Of a stretch of 64,000 nucleotides of DNA, positions 49,817 through 61,900 are shown in pieces. Numbering within the stretch: the stretch's first letter is position 1; each line of letters starts with the position of its first letter. The position numbers and the translations under genes were made by a program. Location: contig JAJTWR010000374.1 of the NCBI GenBank assembly GCA_021613335.1, forward strand, positions 326,501 through 390,500, read 5' to 3'. Below the pieces are notes generated by a model. It had not been told where the DNA came from and did not search any database. It was given only the letters and a program-made list of their open reading frames with translations. The stretch comes from Whitmania pigra. Lineage: Eukaryota > Annelida > Clitellata > Hirudinida > Haemopidae.

Positions 49817-51343
49817 ATGGATTTGGGAAATAGTCAGTATCCATTGACTTCTTTTGTAGTTCTAACTGGAGGGGCATATGCTTTGTGGTGGCTCTGGAAC
49901 AAAAAAACAAAAAATGTCGATGGCTCTTGCGAAATACCGTCGATAAACACATTTCAAAGTATTGTTAAGCGAAGAAGCAACAACATACCTGAAGTTCTTA
50001 CCGACTTGGCGGGAACTTTCGGATGCATTTATTCAATTGATCTGGAACCGTTAAAAGTCGTTGTTGCCAATTCCAGAGAAATTATCGAACTGGTTGGAGT
50101 CGCGAGGACGGCTGGTCTTATTGGAGAACATTCTTTGTGTGCTTCGAAAATCTGCGAAGCCCATTCGTCAATGCATCCCAATGAGAAAAGCATCATAGAA
50201 ACTGGTGAATTGAAGGAGCAGTGTCGGAGGGCAATAAAATGCTACGGATGCGAGGATCACCTAATAGGCGCAAATATTTTGATCGAAGTAGACAAACTTA
50301 TCGAAGTATTTCGAACGTATGAATCATCGGAAGGACCTTTTGATGCTTACGAATACATCCATTTGGCCTGCACAAACGTTTTGTGCTCGCTCATGTTCGG
50401 TTGTCGCTACAAATATAAAAGCCGCCGTTTAAAAGCATTTACAGACATCATACGATCCAATTTGTCGAGCAAAAATATCTTTAGATATGCTGGAAAAGAA
50501 TCCGGAAAGGTCAACCGCGGGGGATTACCGAAAAAAAAGGAATGTCTACCTCATCAAAGTGCAAATGTCGTGGAAAATCTCAAAAAATTTTTATACTTTA
50601 TAAGCTTCGAGGTCGAGTCACATAAAAAAGATTTCGTCACAACGAAGTACAGAGACTTTGTGGATATTTACTTGAAATCTCTTTCTGACGATGGTAAAAA
50701 TAAGAGTCCAATACCTACTCTTAGCTTCGAGTCAACGATTGTCGACGTTTTCACTTTCGGAGCAGAACCCGTTAGTGCTCATATCATGTGGGCCATTTAC
50801 TGTATGGTCGAATACCCGGACGTCCAAACGAAATGCCACGAAGAAATCGATGAAAAGGTCGGCCATAACAGGCCGATAACTTTAGAAGATCGCAAGATTC
50901 TCGTTTACATTTGTGCAACACTCAAAGAAGTGATGAGAAGATTTACTGTTGTTCCCCTAAGTATGCCTCTCGTGGTAAGGCGTGATTTTAAACTGGGCCC
51001 TTACGAAATCGTAAAGAATTCTACCATTGTATGCAATTACCATGCCGTTCACATGGATCCCGATGTCTGGCAGGATCCGGGAACTTTTAGTCCAGAGCGC
51101 TTCAAATCTTTTCAGGAAGATCGATTCTGTAAAAAATTGTTTAACTTTGGGAGTAGCAGCTCGCATACTTCATGCCCCGCGTCATGCTTAAGTACAAAGA
51201 TAGCTTTCATTATCTTTGCTAATCTTCTTCAAAATTTTGATTTTGAAAAGGATGAAGTAGCTGGTGTTCGTGAAACGTCGAGAAGTGCTTACGACATTGT
51301 ACGACATCCTCCGAGCTTCAAAGTTAAAATTGATTCCCATTGA
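49817..51343 (+). CDS. Intronless, aberrant cytochrome P450
   Basis: A single uninterrupted 508-residue frame in a window where every other full gene is split. It has an N-terminal hydrophobic anchor (SFVVLTGGAYALWWLW) followed by NKK, as in microsomal P450s. K-helix ExxR is present (LKEVMRR), as is the PERF segment (FSPERFKSF) and the preceding block VVRRDFKLGPYEI...NYHAVHMDPDVWQDP. However, the I-helix oxygen-binding motif reads FGAEPVSA instead of (A/G)GxET(T/S). The haem loop reads FNFGSSSSHTSCPAS: a Cys is kept, but there is a two-residue insertion relative to FxxGxRxCxG, no Arg at Cys-2, and no Gly at Cys+2. The C-helix WxxxR is not apparent. The protein may be a recent retrogene or a P450 fold with altered or lost catalysis. 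Family assignment beyond P450 was not possible. Confidence 0.85.
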   Translation: MDLGNSQYPLTSFVVLTGGAYALWWLWNKKTKNVDGSCEIPSINTFQSIVKRRSNNIPEVLTDLAGTFGCIYSIDLEPLKVVVANSREIIELVGVARTAGLIGEHSLCASKICEAHSSMHPNEKSIIETGELKEQCRRAIKCYGCEDHLIGANILIEVDKLIEVFRTYESSEGPFDAYEYIHLACTNVLCSLMFGCRYKYKSRRLKAFTDIIRSNLSSKNIFRYAGKESGKVNRGGLPKKKECLPHQSANVVENLKKFLYFISFEVESHKKDFVTTKYRDFVDIYLKSLSDDGKNKSPIPTLSFESTIVDVFTFGAEPVSAHIMWAIYCMVEYPDVQTKCHEEIDEKVGHNRPITLEDRKILVYICATLKEVMRRFTVVPLSMPLVVRRDFKLGPYEIVKNSTIVCNYHAVHMDPDVWQDPGTFSPERFKSFQEDRFCKKLFNFGSSSSHTSCPASCLSTKIAFIIFANLLQNFDFEKDEVAGVRETSRSAYDIVRHPPSFKVKIDSH

Positions 51344-52154
51344 TTGGCATTCATTTTGCTCAGCAGTCATACACGAAGCCAGTACTTTCAATATTTTAAA
51401 CTATTTTTTGATAAATATTAATTAATAATATTTTAAAATGAAAATGCTATTAGAAAAACTGGCCTTTAAGTATATTTATTTTATGACTTTAAAAATACAA
51501 ATGTATTGCATTTATTTTTATCATGGTACTTGTTTGAGCTCTCATTATGTGACCTTCAATAAATTTCTTCAAAGGAAATATTTTATAAGCTGATATTCAT
51601 ACTCTAGTTCGTTCATAAAGGCGCTTTCGTGGTGTAGGATGACCATGTTTAGTTTCTATTTGTATAATGATAACTATTTATTCAATGTAAGGAATCTGGA
51701 AATAAAGTCTAGTCTTCCCACATTTCAACGTAATAGTGTCTTCAACAGAAGCTGTTGTTTTTCCCCTGAACTTAGGTGCTTAAGTTGGATCTTTTACTAG
51801 ACTGGAAAACAGGTCTTCGACCGAAGTTGTAGACCTTCTATGAAATACGATGTATCTGAAGACCATATGCAGACTGATTCCAATAGCATGAAATAGTACA
51901 GTTTAATGTCTGCTTTTTGAGGAAAACTAAGGTAACGCCCAATTGTAAAAGTTGGCGATGTAGGACATATTCAAATCGCCGAATTAAATATCGATACTTG
52001 TAATGTTAACGTTGAATTTTTTTTATGTTACATATTTATTGTAACATAATAAATACTTCACACTTTCTCGTTATGAATCTATACTTAGTTTAACTTTTAA
52101 GCAAAACTGTTAAAGACCGTAGGTGATAAGTCGGCTGCGAATGTCGTTCTGGAA
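51344..52154. other. Intergenic stretch
   Basis: Between the P450 and glycosyltransferase genes. Nothing coding was seen; an ATG at 52140 is in a different frame from the downstream gene and stops after ten codons. Confidence 0.5.
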
Positions 52155-54044
52155 ATGCAGTCTTTTAAATTAACTTATTACCTGCTATTTGGTTTTTTAA
52201 GCAAAAACTTGTTTTTGAATAATGTGAATTCAACGCCGGTAACTCAAAACAACACTCTAGCTCTTCAAAAAGCAGCTAAGGAAATTGCACATTTCCTAAT
52301 AGGGTATGATAAATACTGCATTCAAAATTTTAATTCTTCTATAACGACTGATTCGTCTCTCCTTTGCCCCTGCTTGTCCCCTGGATTGAGTAAGATCTTA
52401 AACATTTATCCAAATCAATGCTAATTATTTCGTTTTATTATTAAGAAACCATACTTTGTTAACCAAATTCTGATCATCACAATTTAGTTCTTTTCAGTCT
52501 GTTTTAGCAGAAAAATAAAATATAAATATCTTTTTATTTTGGAAAATGTAGGACTTTGAGTGTAATTCAGTGGTTCATCAGAATAATTAAAATTGTAATG
52601 AATATATAGTTTTACATTTAAATGGTGATAAAGACTTAATGCACATAACAATGATTTAAAGGAAGCCCACTTCATGAAGATCAAGAATTATGCATGCATT
52701 TATAGAAGCTAAGATGCATCTGTATTACAATATCCCTTAACAGACAAACATATTATCAAACGTTTGATGATTTTGTTTAATATATTTTATTTTTACATTA
52801 ACATAGAATTATATCTAGAAAAATGACACGGAACAGTGTTATGTATTTTTCATCTCAAGTTTACAATTTTACGTCGGATGTCTATAACATCGATGGATGT
52901 TAATAAAATCACTCTTCGTGGAAATTATGCGACTACAACTGTTTTCTTTAAATTATAGTCGGCAGGATCAACATTTCGCGAATGCTCGAGCCAGAATTGG
53001 GAAATCTAGAAATTGAGCTTCACGATTCGACAACCGGAGGAACATGGTATCCATTAACGTGCATCGCACGCCACAAGGTCGCCGTGATTGTCCCGTTCAG
53101 GGACCGTGAAAAGCATCTGAAGTGGTTTCTCAAAGTCGTTCATCTGATGCTGAGGAGACAGCTTCTCCACTACACCATATTCGTGGTCGAACAGGTTGTA
53201 CGGATTGTTTCACGAGTCAGTTTTTGAGTGTTTAGTCACTTTAAATGTCTGTTAAGTTTTCATTTGGCATTTGTAATACATTTTTTTTTAAATAATTATA
53301 ATAATTGAAAATACAAATATAATAAATTAAAATAATTACAATCTTAATCACTAACTATGAAGGCAAGTGGCAGTTTGAAATGCGACTACAACTGTTTTCT
53401 TTAAATTATAGTCGGCAGGATCAACAAATGTTCATGCTATGTTTGTCGTCAATTGCAGAGTTATCCCAAAGTCTTCAACAAAGCATCTCTGATGAATGCT
53501 GGCTTCAGGGAAGCTGTTGCCTTGGATACCTACGACTGCTTTATCTTTCACGACGTGGACATGCTTCCGGAAGACGATCGGAACTTTTACACTTGCTCCA
53601 AAACGCCTCGACACGTCGGTTCGTTCGTCAACAAATGGAATTACAAGTCAGTTTTACAGGTTCAATTTTGCTTTGCTAAGACTTTTGTAATTCATCTGAA
53701 TTACATCTGAATATTATTGTATGTAATTCATCTAAATTACATCTGAATATTATTGTATGTAATTCATCTAAATTACATCTGAATATTATTATATGTAATT
53801 TATCTAAATTACTAACTAAATATTATTGTATGTAATCTGAATTGCATCTGAGTCTGAAGTATTGTTCAATAATATTGATTAAAATCTTAAGCTTTTTTTC
53901 CTCTTATCATGTGCTGAACTAATAAAAGTGAAAGTCATTGAGTTATTTATAGCTCCCACTGAAGTACTTTAAGAGATCAACTTACATTGAAATTAGTAAA
54001 TTATTTGACCCAACATTTCAGTAAAGCCCTATAAATTAATACAA

Positions 54045-54093
<49 letters not shown>

Positions 54094-54970
54094 CAGTTTG
54101 CCTTACGAAGGTCTGATTGGTGGTGTCACAGCATTCCGAAAGTCACATTTTGAGCTCGTAAATGGCTTCTCGAACTCGTTTTACGGATGGGGAGGTGAAG
54201 ATGATGACATGTTTAAAAGGTGAGGGCTACAGATTTGCATAGTTGCAATGGTACTTCATTTATATAGCGCTCCTTTCCAAGGACGCTTGCGGCAATGCAG
54301 GCTGGTTTCGAACATGACACTTTGCGACTGTTGCCATTCGGCCAACCGGCACATCTATCAATTGCTCCAAAAACTTCCATTTTTCTGTTCCCTAGTCGGG
54401 CTATGTGAACTTCAATACAATAGATAAGCAATACATGAATCAGTTAAATACTTGCTATAATTACTTAAATATAAGTACTCATTATTTGTAATTTTTACAA
54501 TTTAAAAAATCTATGATTCTATTTACATCATATTACTGTGCCACGGCACATGATATGTTGTAAATTACCTTGGACGAATCTTCATTTTGCTAGAATAATT
54601 TTGAACGAGCATAATAAGAAACAAATATTATGCAAATTACCAAGGATACTGGCAAAGAATGTCCCTATCACGAGATTTCCCAAGTTGATTGCAAAGTACA
54701 CCATGATCAAGCACCATTCAGACGATGGAAACCCTCGCAATTCCAAAGGGTTGGTTTTGATTGCCTTATTCTCAACAATAATTTTGCTTCGACATGACAT
54801 TTTCCAGGTATGAAGGATTTTCTTATCGACCAAACTCCTACAAAACCGATGGACTGAATTCGCTTCGCTACAAAGTAGACAAAGTCGACGTTCGTCCGCT
54901 GTACATCTGGCTGCACATATCCCTTCCTTCCAACCCTTCTTACCTTGTGACAGGAAACAGTATTTCATGA
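52155..54970 (+). CDS. Beta-1,4-galactosyltransferase family enzyme, predicted GalNAc-type
   Basis: A type II Golgi glycosyltransferase of GT7. Exons 52155-52389, 52959-53194, 53459-53646, 54097-54219, 54645-54749 and 54808-54970 give 349 residues in exact phase. A short N-terminal hydrophobic anchor (LTYYLLFGFLS) precedes the stem. Family blocks are complete: CPCLSPGLIGRINI, HKVAVIVPFRDREKHLKWFL, FNKASLMNAGFREA, metal-binding FHDVDMLPEDD, GWGGEDDDMFKR, the second metal ligand in YTMIKHHSDD, and TDGLNSLRYKV. At the donor-sugar selectivity position (Tyr289 of bovine beta4GalT1, in LPYVQYFGGV) this protein has Leu (LPYEGLIGGV). Leu/Ile there is associated with UDP-GalNAc use in invertebrate enzymes, so LacdiNAc synthesis is predicted. 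The protein ends soon after the catalytic domain, as expected. Confidence 0.92.
52927..53426 (+). repeat. 47-bp exact duplication covering a splice acceptor
   Basis: The segment 52927-52973 (beginning ATGCGACTACAACTG and including the intron end plus the first 15 nt of exon 2) is repeated without change at 53380-53426, in the following intron just upstream of the exon 3 acceptor. Confidence 0.9.
53686..53845 (+). repeat. 36-bp minisatellite in an intron
   Basis: About four units of a 36-bp repeat (TGTAATTCATCTAAATTACA then TCTGAATATTATTG), the last ones degenerate, in the intron after 53646. Confidence 0.85.
54049..54092 (+). repeat. (ATT)n microsatellite beside a splice acceptor
   Basis: (ATT)n runs directly into TTCCAG, so it forms the polypyrimidine-region flank of the 54097 exon. 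Confidence 0.85.
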
Positions 54971-55338
54971 TATGCTATATGATATACATATATATATATA
55001 TATTTCATTAATCTTTATTCCATTGATATTAGTCATTCCACTTGTAATTTACTAATTAAGTATTAATTAAACATTGTTTTGTTTATTTTTACTTATTAAG
55101 GTTAAATTAGAAAGAAACGCTACGATCGTATGTTGTATTCATTAGACACTCTACAAAAATTGGGAATAATCACACATTGGAGAATATCAAAGGCCACAGT
55201 GAAAATTAAGCAAATGATTCCTAAGAGAAAAATATCGCACAAATTTGGGCAAATAAATCCCTTATCGATGGGGGAAAGCATATAAAAATATCACACTTAA
55301 ATAAATTAAGGCCCCGAATCAATAGTTCTTGATTCAGA
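54971..55338. other. Convergent intergenic stretch
   Basis: Between the galactosyltransferase (+) and PDZ-LIM (-) stop codons. It contains an (AT)n tract at about 54983-55005 and no exon. Confidence 0.6.
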
Positions 55339-57796
55339 TTATTGACGGGCATGTTCGTCGCAGTACAGTGCTCCGCTGATGAGATAATATCCTGTAAAAG
55401 GAAAACATAAATTATTTACGATTTAGTATTTAGCACGATGAAAACTAAATACTCATTACAAACATCTTACCTTGATTTTTGAGGTCCTTGCTGCATCTCG
55501 AACATCTGAAACAGCTCGCGTGCAAAGGCTTGCCAGATACCATCGGGAACATGCCACTTCAAGTTGTACCGCTTATGAAGAATGTATATAATTAGCTTTT
55601 AAACGAAATGGTCTGAACTAACACGATGTCGTTGCCGCATATGTGACAAACTGTTCGCTGGGTCACTCCTTCCTTTCTGGCCTCAGGTAGACCTGTCGGT
55701 GCCTGAACAGGTCTGATGACAGGAACTTGATCTGGAAAAGTCAAATGATGTCAAAAATCGTGCTGGATTCATAATCCTTAATGGTTCTTATTGGCTCACA
55801 TGTTTTCAACCCCAAGCACAGACAAATATTAAAAGTAATATTAATTATTAATTAATTATATTAAAAACAAATATTAAAAGTAAATCAAACTTGTATGGGG
55901 TTCCAATCCAAATCTGAAATAATAGTTTTTCTATTATAAACAAATTCTAAGAAATAATATTTTTCTCTTATTTCAAATTTGTTAATATTGCTGGCCATTA
56001 AATCCAATAATAAAAATAATTTGTAATATACGTAATGTAATAATATCAGTAATGTCTAATTTGGATGAACAGACATTTCATTCCCCTTAACAGTTTTATC
56101 AGCTTCTAAGAAACAAATTTTCAGCTAATAATTCATCAAGGTGAATCCGGCATCTTAAATTACGAGCAAGACCATTACCCTTGACCAGTTTGCTGCGAAC
56201 TGCTAGAACATCCAAAAAATGGCTTGGGAGCGACATTGAATTTGGATCCAATGTGCTGGATTTCCTGCGATACGAAAGAGCTTTAATATTCGGTCGGAAA
56301 AAATAAATCATTAATTAAAACATAAAAAAAAATAATACGCACTAATAATTACGCAATTAACCTGTTTGTTAGCGGCAAGCGAAAACTTATTTTTCTGAAC
56401 ATTGCTTTCTTCGTCTGAAACCAAAGTCATGCTTGGCTTCCATAGGGGACCTCCTTTTCTTCAATAAAAAAAATAACGATCCAATTACATTTTACTAATA
56501 AGCAACTAGTCAAATGAATGATAAAAAATTTTGTTATTATCAAAAATTCAGTTTTTTAAGCAGTAATACCTAACATTTTATAAAGTGCCAAACTGAGAAA
56601 AATTATTAAAACTTAACTTATGACTTAATTAATTAAGCGGGTTTCTCGTTTAAAAAATATTTTGTTCCGTTTTTGTAACTCTCTAAAGGAGAAGTAAAAG
56701 CTCAAAACACTTGAAGCTTGAAATTAATTTTTATGGTGGTAGAGCTTATGATACCTGATTTGTTTGGTGGACATGTTTTATTGGTTTACTTTTCACATTT
56801 GTCATTGTATGATAGGGCTTTGAAGGGTTTGTTTTTTAATAATACCATTATTATTGATATTTATAATTATAATTTAAAACTTAATTTTAGTAATATCACA
56901 ATGTTCGAAGATGGTCATGCATCTTCTATTTTATTTTTGTAATAAAGTAAATATTAACACATATTTTCCATTTGGTTAATGGCAAAAAGAAATGCTGTAA
57001 AATGCTAGAAACTATTTTAATATGTGGTGCTCAATCTTATTTCTAATTCTACTAATAAGACTGAAACAAATGTTTAAAAATTTAACTTCACTATATAATT
57101 CATCATAGCATCATACAACTCAAAATATATTCTTGAGAACATTTCTAAGCAAAATGAATAAGGAATAAACAGGTAAAATATTAAACAAAGAATAACAGAT
57201 ACTGCTTGTTAATATAACTAACTAATTAACTAATATAAAATATAAAATGTTTGAACCTCAAAACTGAAAGAATGACCCTATTGCCACATGCAAGAATTTG
57301 TCTCTTGGCTTCATCATGTTCGATTTGTGTAGAATCCTTTTCATTGATTTTAGTTATTATGTCACCTGCTACCAAGCCAGCTCTTTCGGCAATGCCATTT
57401 TCTGTAACCTTCAAATGCATTCACCATAACATCATACCAAGATCACAGATTAATTTAATGAGACACAAGTTAACTTGCAAACATCCGCCTTAACACAAGC
57501 TACAAATTGCTAATTCCCCGTCATAAACATGTTAACAACTTTTCTCTAGAAAACAAATAAGAACATATACAATCTAGATTTTGTTTTTGCCGTTGAGATC
57601 GTTTAATCTTAATTTAAGACGCGTAGGAAGATGTTTAGGGGCATACGAAATTTGTTTTTGAAAGTGAACTATTTGTACTCACCAATTGAACAGAGAGAGG
57701 TGTTGGAAAATCGGCACCTCCTTGAAGCCTAAAACCCCAAGATTCCGTGGATAAATTCCTATTAAGCAAAATTTGTATAATACTCCCTTCCCCCAT
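55339..57796 (-). CDS. PDZ and single-LIM protein, ALP subfamily
   Basis: ALP/CLP36-type proteins (PDLIM1-4) link alpha-actinin at Z-discs and stress fibres through PDZ and recruit kinases through LIM. Seven exons (57796-57683, 57408-57257, 56461-56362, 56264-56186, 55731-55623, 55556-55471, 55391-55339) give 230 residues in exact phase. The PDZ domain spans about residues 3-90: WGFRLQGGADFPTPLSVQ is the Enigma/ALP-type PWGF carboxylate loop, followed by GIAERAGLVAGDIITKIN. GGPLWKPSMT and QHIGSKFNVAPKPF match the ALP-like spacer of PDLIM1. One LIM domain follows: CHICGNDIVGMF, LHASCFRCSRCSKDL, YYLISGALYCDEHARQ, stop. The open frame extends 15 codons upstream (Met at 57841), but 57796 (MGEGSIIQILL) fits the family start. 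It is shorter than vertebrate ALP (about 330), mostly in the spacer. Confidence 0.9.
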
Positions 57797-58930
57797 ATCT
57801 GACAATCGGGAAACGTAGCTCGAAAGGCTCTTATATGCCAATTTCCTATAGTGGGCTAAGGAGCACTATCAACCCACGTCTCACAAAAAATATTTAGCAA
57901 ATTAGTTTATACTTTGCAATTAATTCAGTGACATCGATTTCTATACTTAAATTCGATAGCTTTGTTCAGATGGTTTTTAATGTCAGCACAGACTGAGAAT
58001 CCGTCTCTTCTGATTAGAAGACTCCACTCAAATTGCAACCATTTTTTACTTGTGGGGAGAGAGCATGATGTTATGATGTGGTTCACTCGCTACAAGACTC
58101 TATGCATGCATTCCATGCCCCTCTGCATTTGCAACATTTTTACAAAGTGTAGTCTGAATAGTCTTTAAAATTCGAATTCTTTTGTAGAGTTCTGATATAG
58201 TTACGTTAATAGCCGAGGAAAAATCTCCAAACCTCATACCACTAACGTCTTTTTTAATTGGTAACCAGTAACATAACATAACATTAATTTATAGTAGCTT
58301 TAAGGAGACTAATGTCTGTGTGATAAATCACTCCTACTTTTTTAATCAATATCCAAATTTCCATAATCGTATTTTATATATTTCTACCGAATCTGAATAT
58401 ATTTTTCCTCATCAAGCTTATTCCAAAGATTAATTATTCTTGTGCTGAAGTAATTATTCTTTAGACTTTAGTGACGACTGCGGTATTAATCAGCTCGGCT
58501 CGGCTTAACTTCAGATCGGCTGCCGGCTCGGCGGTTCCCAGGTCTGCTATTCGGTGAATATATTTTTTAATCTTAGGGATCAAAGAAGTCAATTTAATAA
58601 GTTATTCATTGTGTTCGAAAGTTTTAACATAAGAAATCAAGTGAATGATGTCAGGCAAAGGATTGAGATGCAACCCAATGCTTGGCCCAGGACTGCAATA
58701 CTAGAGTGTTAACTTTTCGATGAAATAAATGTATAATAGAAATTTATCGTTTGTCATACAATTTAATAGATGATTAAATTTTAAAGTTAAAATGTCGATT
58801 GATGTCTATTGCACATTCCTCATTCGGATATAACGAAAATTTCTATTTCCGAACACTCTAACAGAATGACATCATTGCACACTAGATATTCGTCTTTCTT
58901 GTAATTATGCTGACTTGTGCAATTAAGTAT
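57797..58930. other. Intergenic stretch with a GC-rich patch
   Basis: Lies between the PDZ-LIM start and the vWA-protein stop. A short GC-rich patch at about 58490-58545 repeats GGCTCGG three times. No exon is supported. Confidence 0.45.
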
Positions 58931-61900
58931 TTAGTTAGAGCATATACTTGTGAATGTCCTCTGTGCGATGTAACTCAGATCATTATTAGAGTTCAAAGTA
59001 AAAAGTCTGCTGGAGTTATCCACGATGGCCTGGTAGAGCTCCCTGCTTGGCCAGTTGCTTGTGAGCACCGCATATATTTCTGTCCCCATGCTTAGACTGT
59101 TTCTAGCCGCCTAGTGCGTTACAAATGTTTTTACAAATTCTGGATAATAATTTCAAATTAAATAATACCAAGTTAATTCATACTTGTACGATGTCTCGAT
59201 ATTCATAAGGTGAATCGGAACTTGTAATGACTACAGCCACTTTAGCTGAGGAAGAACGCCCGCCATTCCTTGCCAAAAATATTTGAGGTCCTTCAATTGT
59301 CGAACTGTTTCCAAGAAATCCAATAGCAGTTGCCAGAAATTGCGGGCCAACTGACGTTTTAAAAACCAAGGAGTCCATAAGGTCTTGGGAGCTATTGAAG
59401 CTTCTAAGAAAGAAGTTTATTCGAGCGTAGCTGCCAAAGGTTACCACCGAGAATTGTGTTGTTTCCAGAGGAAAATATGAAGCCATCTCACGGACTAGAG
59501 CAACAGTTCTGTTTGTGACGACGTCCGATTGTGCTGATCCCGACGTATCGACGACAAAAACTACATCCACGACACGACTGCAAGCTGAAATTATGAAAAT
59601 TTCAAGGCCGTTCAAGACTCATTCATTCATGTGTGTAAGAAACTAAAAAAACCTATTACATTTCTCGCAGTATTTTCCCCCGAAAGATCCAGAACAAACG
59701 CATATTGCCCTTCGTTTAATCTCACAATGTCCACCGTTTTGACAATTTACACCCTGACAGCTTTCAACTGTGGAATACATTCAAATTTACACAAACATTT
59801 AATTCGTAGAATTTTGTGAAAATGTATTCACTTTCATGAATAAATCGTCAATAAGTCTCACCAACCTTCAAGAAGTGTTTCAAATAAAGAGTCGAAAGCA
59901 ATGTTGACAAATTCAAATGACGGAAATATGAAAAAGTCCTTGTTTGGTGTCGGAGGTAGGAGACATAAAGATGTCATTTCGTTATAATTGATAAAATCTC
60001 CAATTCCTATTGTTATGATTCGTGCATTTCGAGTTGTCCTTAACTCGGCAGCCATGCGAAACGTCATTTCGTCGTCAACGTTTGAATTCCCATCCGTGAA
60101 CAAAAGGACCAGATTTCTAGCTAGAGGTCTTTCGCCATTTTGACCGGGTTTTAAAAGAACGTCTTTCTGAAGAGGAAACAGCAATAAGCAAACTCAAATT
60201 ATACAAACCATTAAACTGCTAACAATGAGTCTCAGGCAATCGGAAGTATTCGTTCCTCCATTCAGAGGTTCGAAAGTTATTTGACTGATAGCCCAGGCTA
60301 CGTCCTGTAAGGACGAGTAGGTATCCAAATGAAACAAATCGTAGGCTCTGTTGTTCCATTTCACGGCCCCAACTCTTGTTTTTGAGGGAGATATATCCAG
60401 CTGACTCACGATCTTTATGGCGAACTTTAAAATATTTTCAAAATCGTCATTACGGATGCTCCCTGAACTGTCAAATCCGAAAATGAGATCTATGTATTCG
60501 TTTCCCTCTGTGAACAGAAGTGGTCAGTAAGAGTAATGGAAGCTCGGTATTCTCTCCTAACCTGTTTCACACAGTGGTCCTATTCGGTTGCTGGGACAAA
60601 AGCATCTGTAGCCATTGATAAAATCTATGCAAAGACCAGAGTTGAGGCAGGGATTCGGAGAACATTCGTTATTAGCTGTGAATTGACATAAATCCATCAA
60701 ATGGGTAATTAATAATCGATTAAACACACAAATAATAACAAAGGATAATTAATAATAACGATTCAATAAGCGAGTATTATTATGTAAGTGTTATCACTTT
60801 ATTGATATTGTTTGTTCTTGTTTTGGAAAACTTCATGGCACATTTAAAAGCAAGTAAAATGGTAAAAATGCCTAGTAACCGCTTACTATTGCAAATGGCG
60901 TCAACCAATCCAGTAACCAAACTGGAATGGAAATTGTCTGCAGGAAATATATTCACTCCCTGATCGCCAGCCACTCCAGAGGTTATAGCTATTGCATTAA
61001 CCTCATCTCTTGAGTACATCTGACCAACCGCTACCACCAAGATTTGGATGACATCTGGACCGTTTCTGGCCAAAGCCGCCTCTCTGGCACTCGAAACGAT
61101 ATCTGGCGAAGGGCCACTTACAAATAGCACCAGTACGTTATTCTCTCCAGGCGGAAAAATTCCTTGGCGAATAACTCTAAGGACGTTCGTCAGATTGGTA
61201 TAACCCATTCTGAAGTATTTATTTAATACAAGATGAAGGCTTAAAATAGTAAACAGCAGTTCGGAAGATTTAATTTAATTATTATTATTTATTCAATTTA
61301 TTGCTGATGATTATGACGTTCGACCAGTAATAAATACTGATTCCAAAAGTTTAAAAGTCTCACTTGAAATCCGATGAAAGAGCATCGAAAACTTTCTGTT
61401 GAAACCATTTTTTATCCCCTTTCAATGTTTCGTATCTTTGGAAATCCATTTTTATGTCAACGGCGTTGTTATAGTACACTCCAAATCCGATCTTACTTCC
61501 CATCAGATCCAAATTTAACATTACACTATGAACAAAATCAATTTGGTCAAAGAACGTTTCTATGGTGATACTAGATGCGGCAGTTAAGGCAAAGAAAACA
61601 TTCACAGGTTGAGTGCATTCTGGAAGAGAAGAAGAATGATACTACCAACATTTTCCTTTCAAGAAGATTCAAACCTGCGGAACTGCAGAATCTTCCGGAA
61701 AAACCCGGGAAACAGCTGCACGTGACATTGCCGTCGCGCGGGGCACATTCACCACGTTCAAAGCAATAATCTTGGCACAGGGTCGTTTTTCCTGAGTTTT
61801 ATAAGCAACTGTTGAGTCATAGGTATGTCATCAGGTGCATATAAATCAGTCCTACTATTGCAGATCTTGACAACCAGGCTTGCACGTAAGCTTTGCAAGT

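Noticed and set aside
55556..55731. Possible frameshift in the LIM domain between CHICGNDI and GMFPMV
   Set aside because: A GTTAGT donor after 55623 gives phase 2 and restores CHICGNDIVGMF without any shift.
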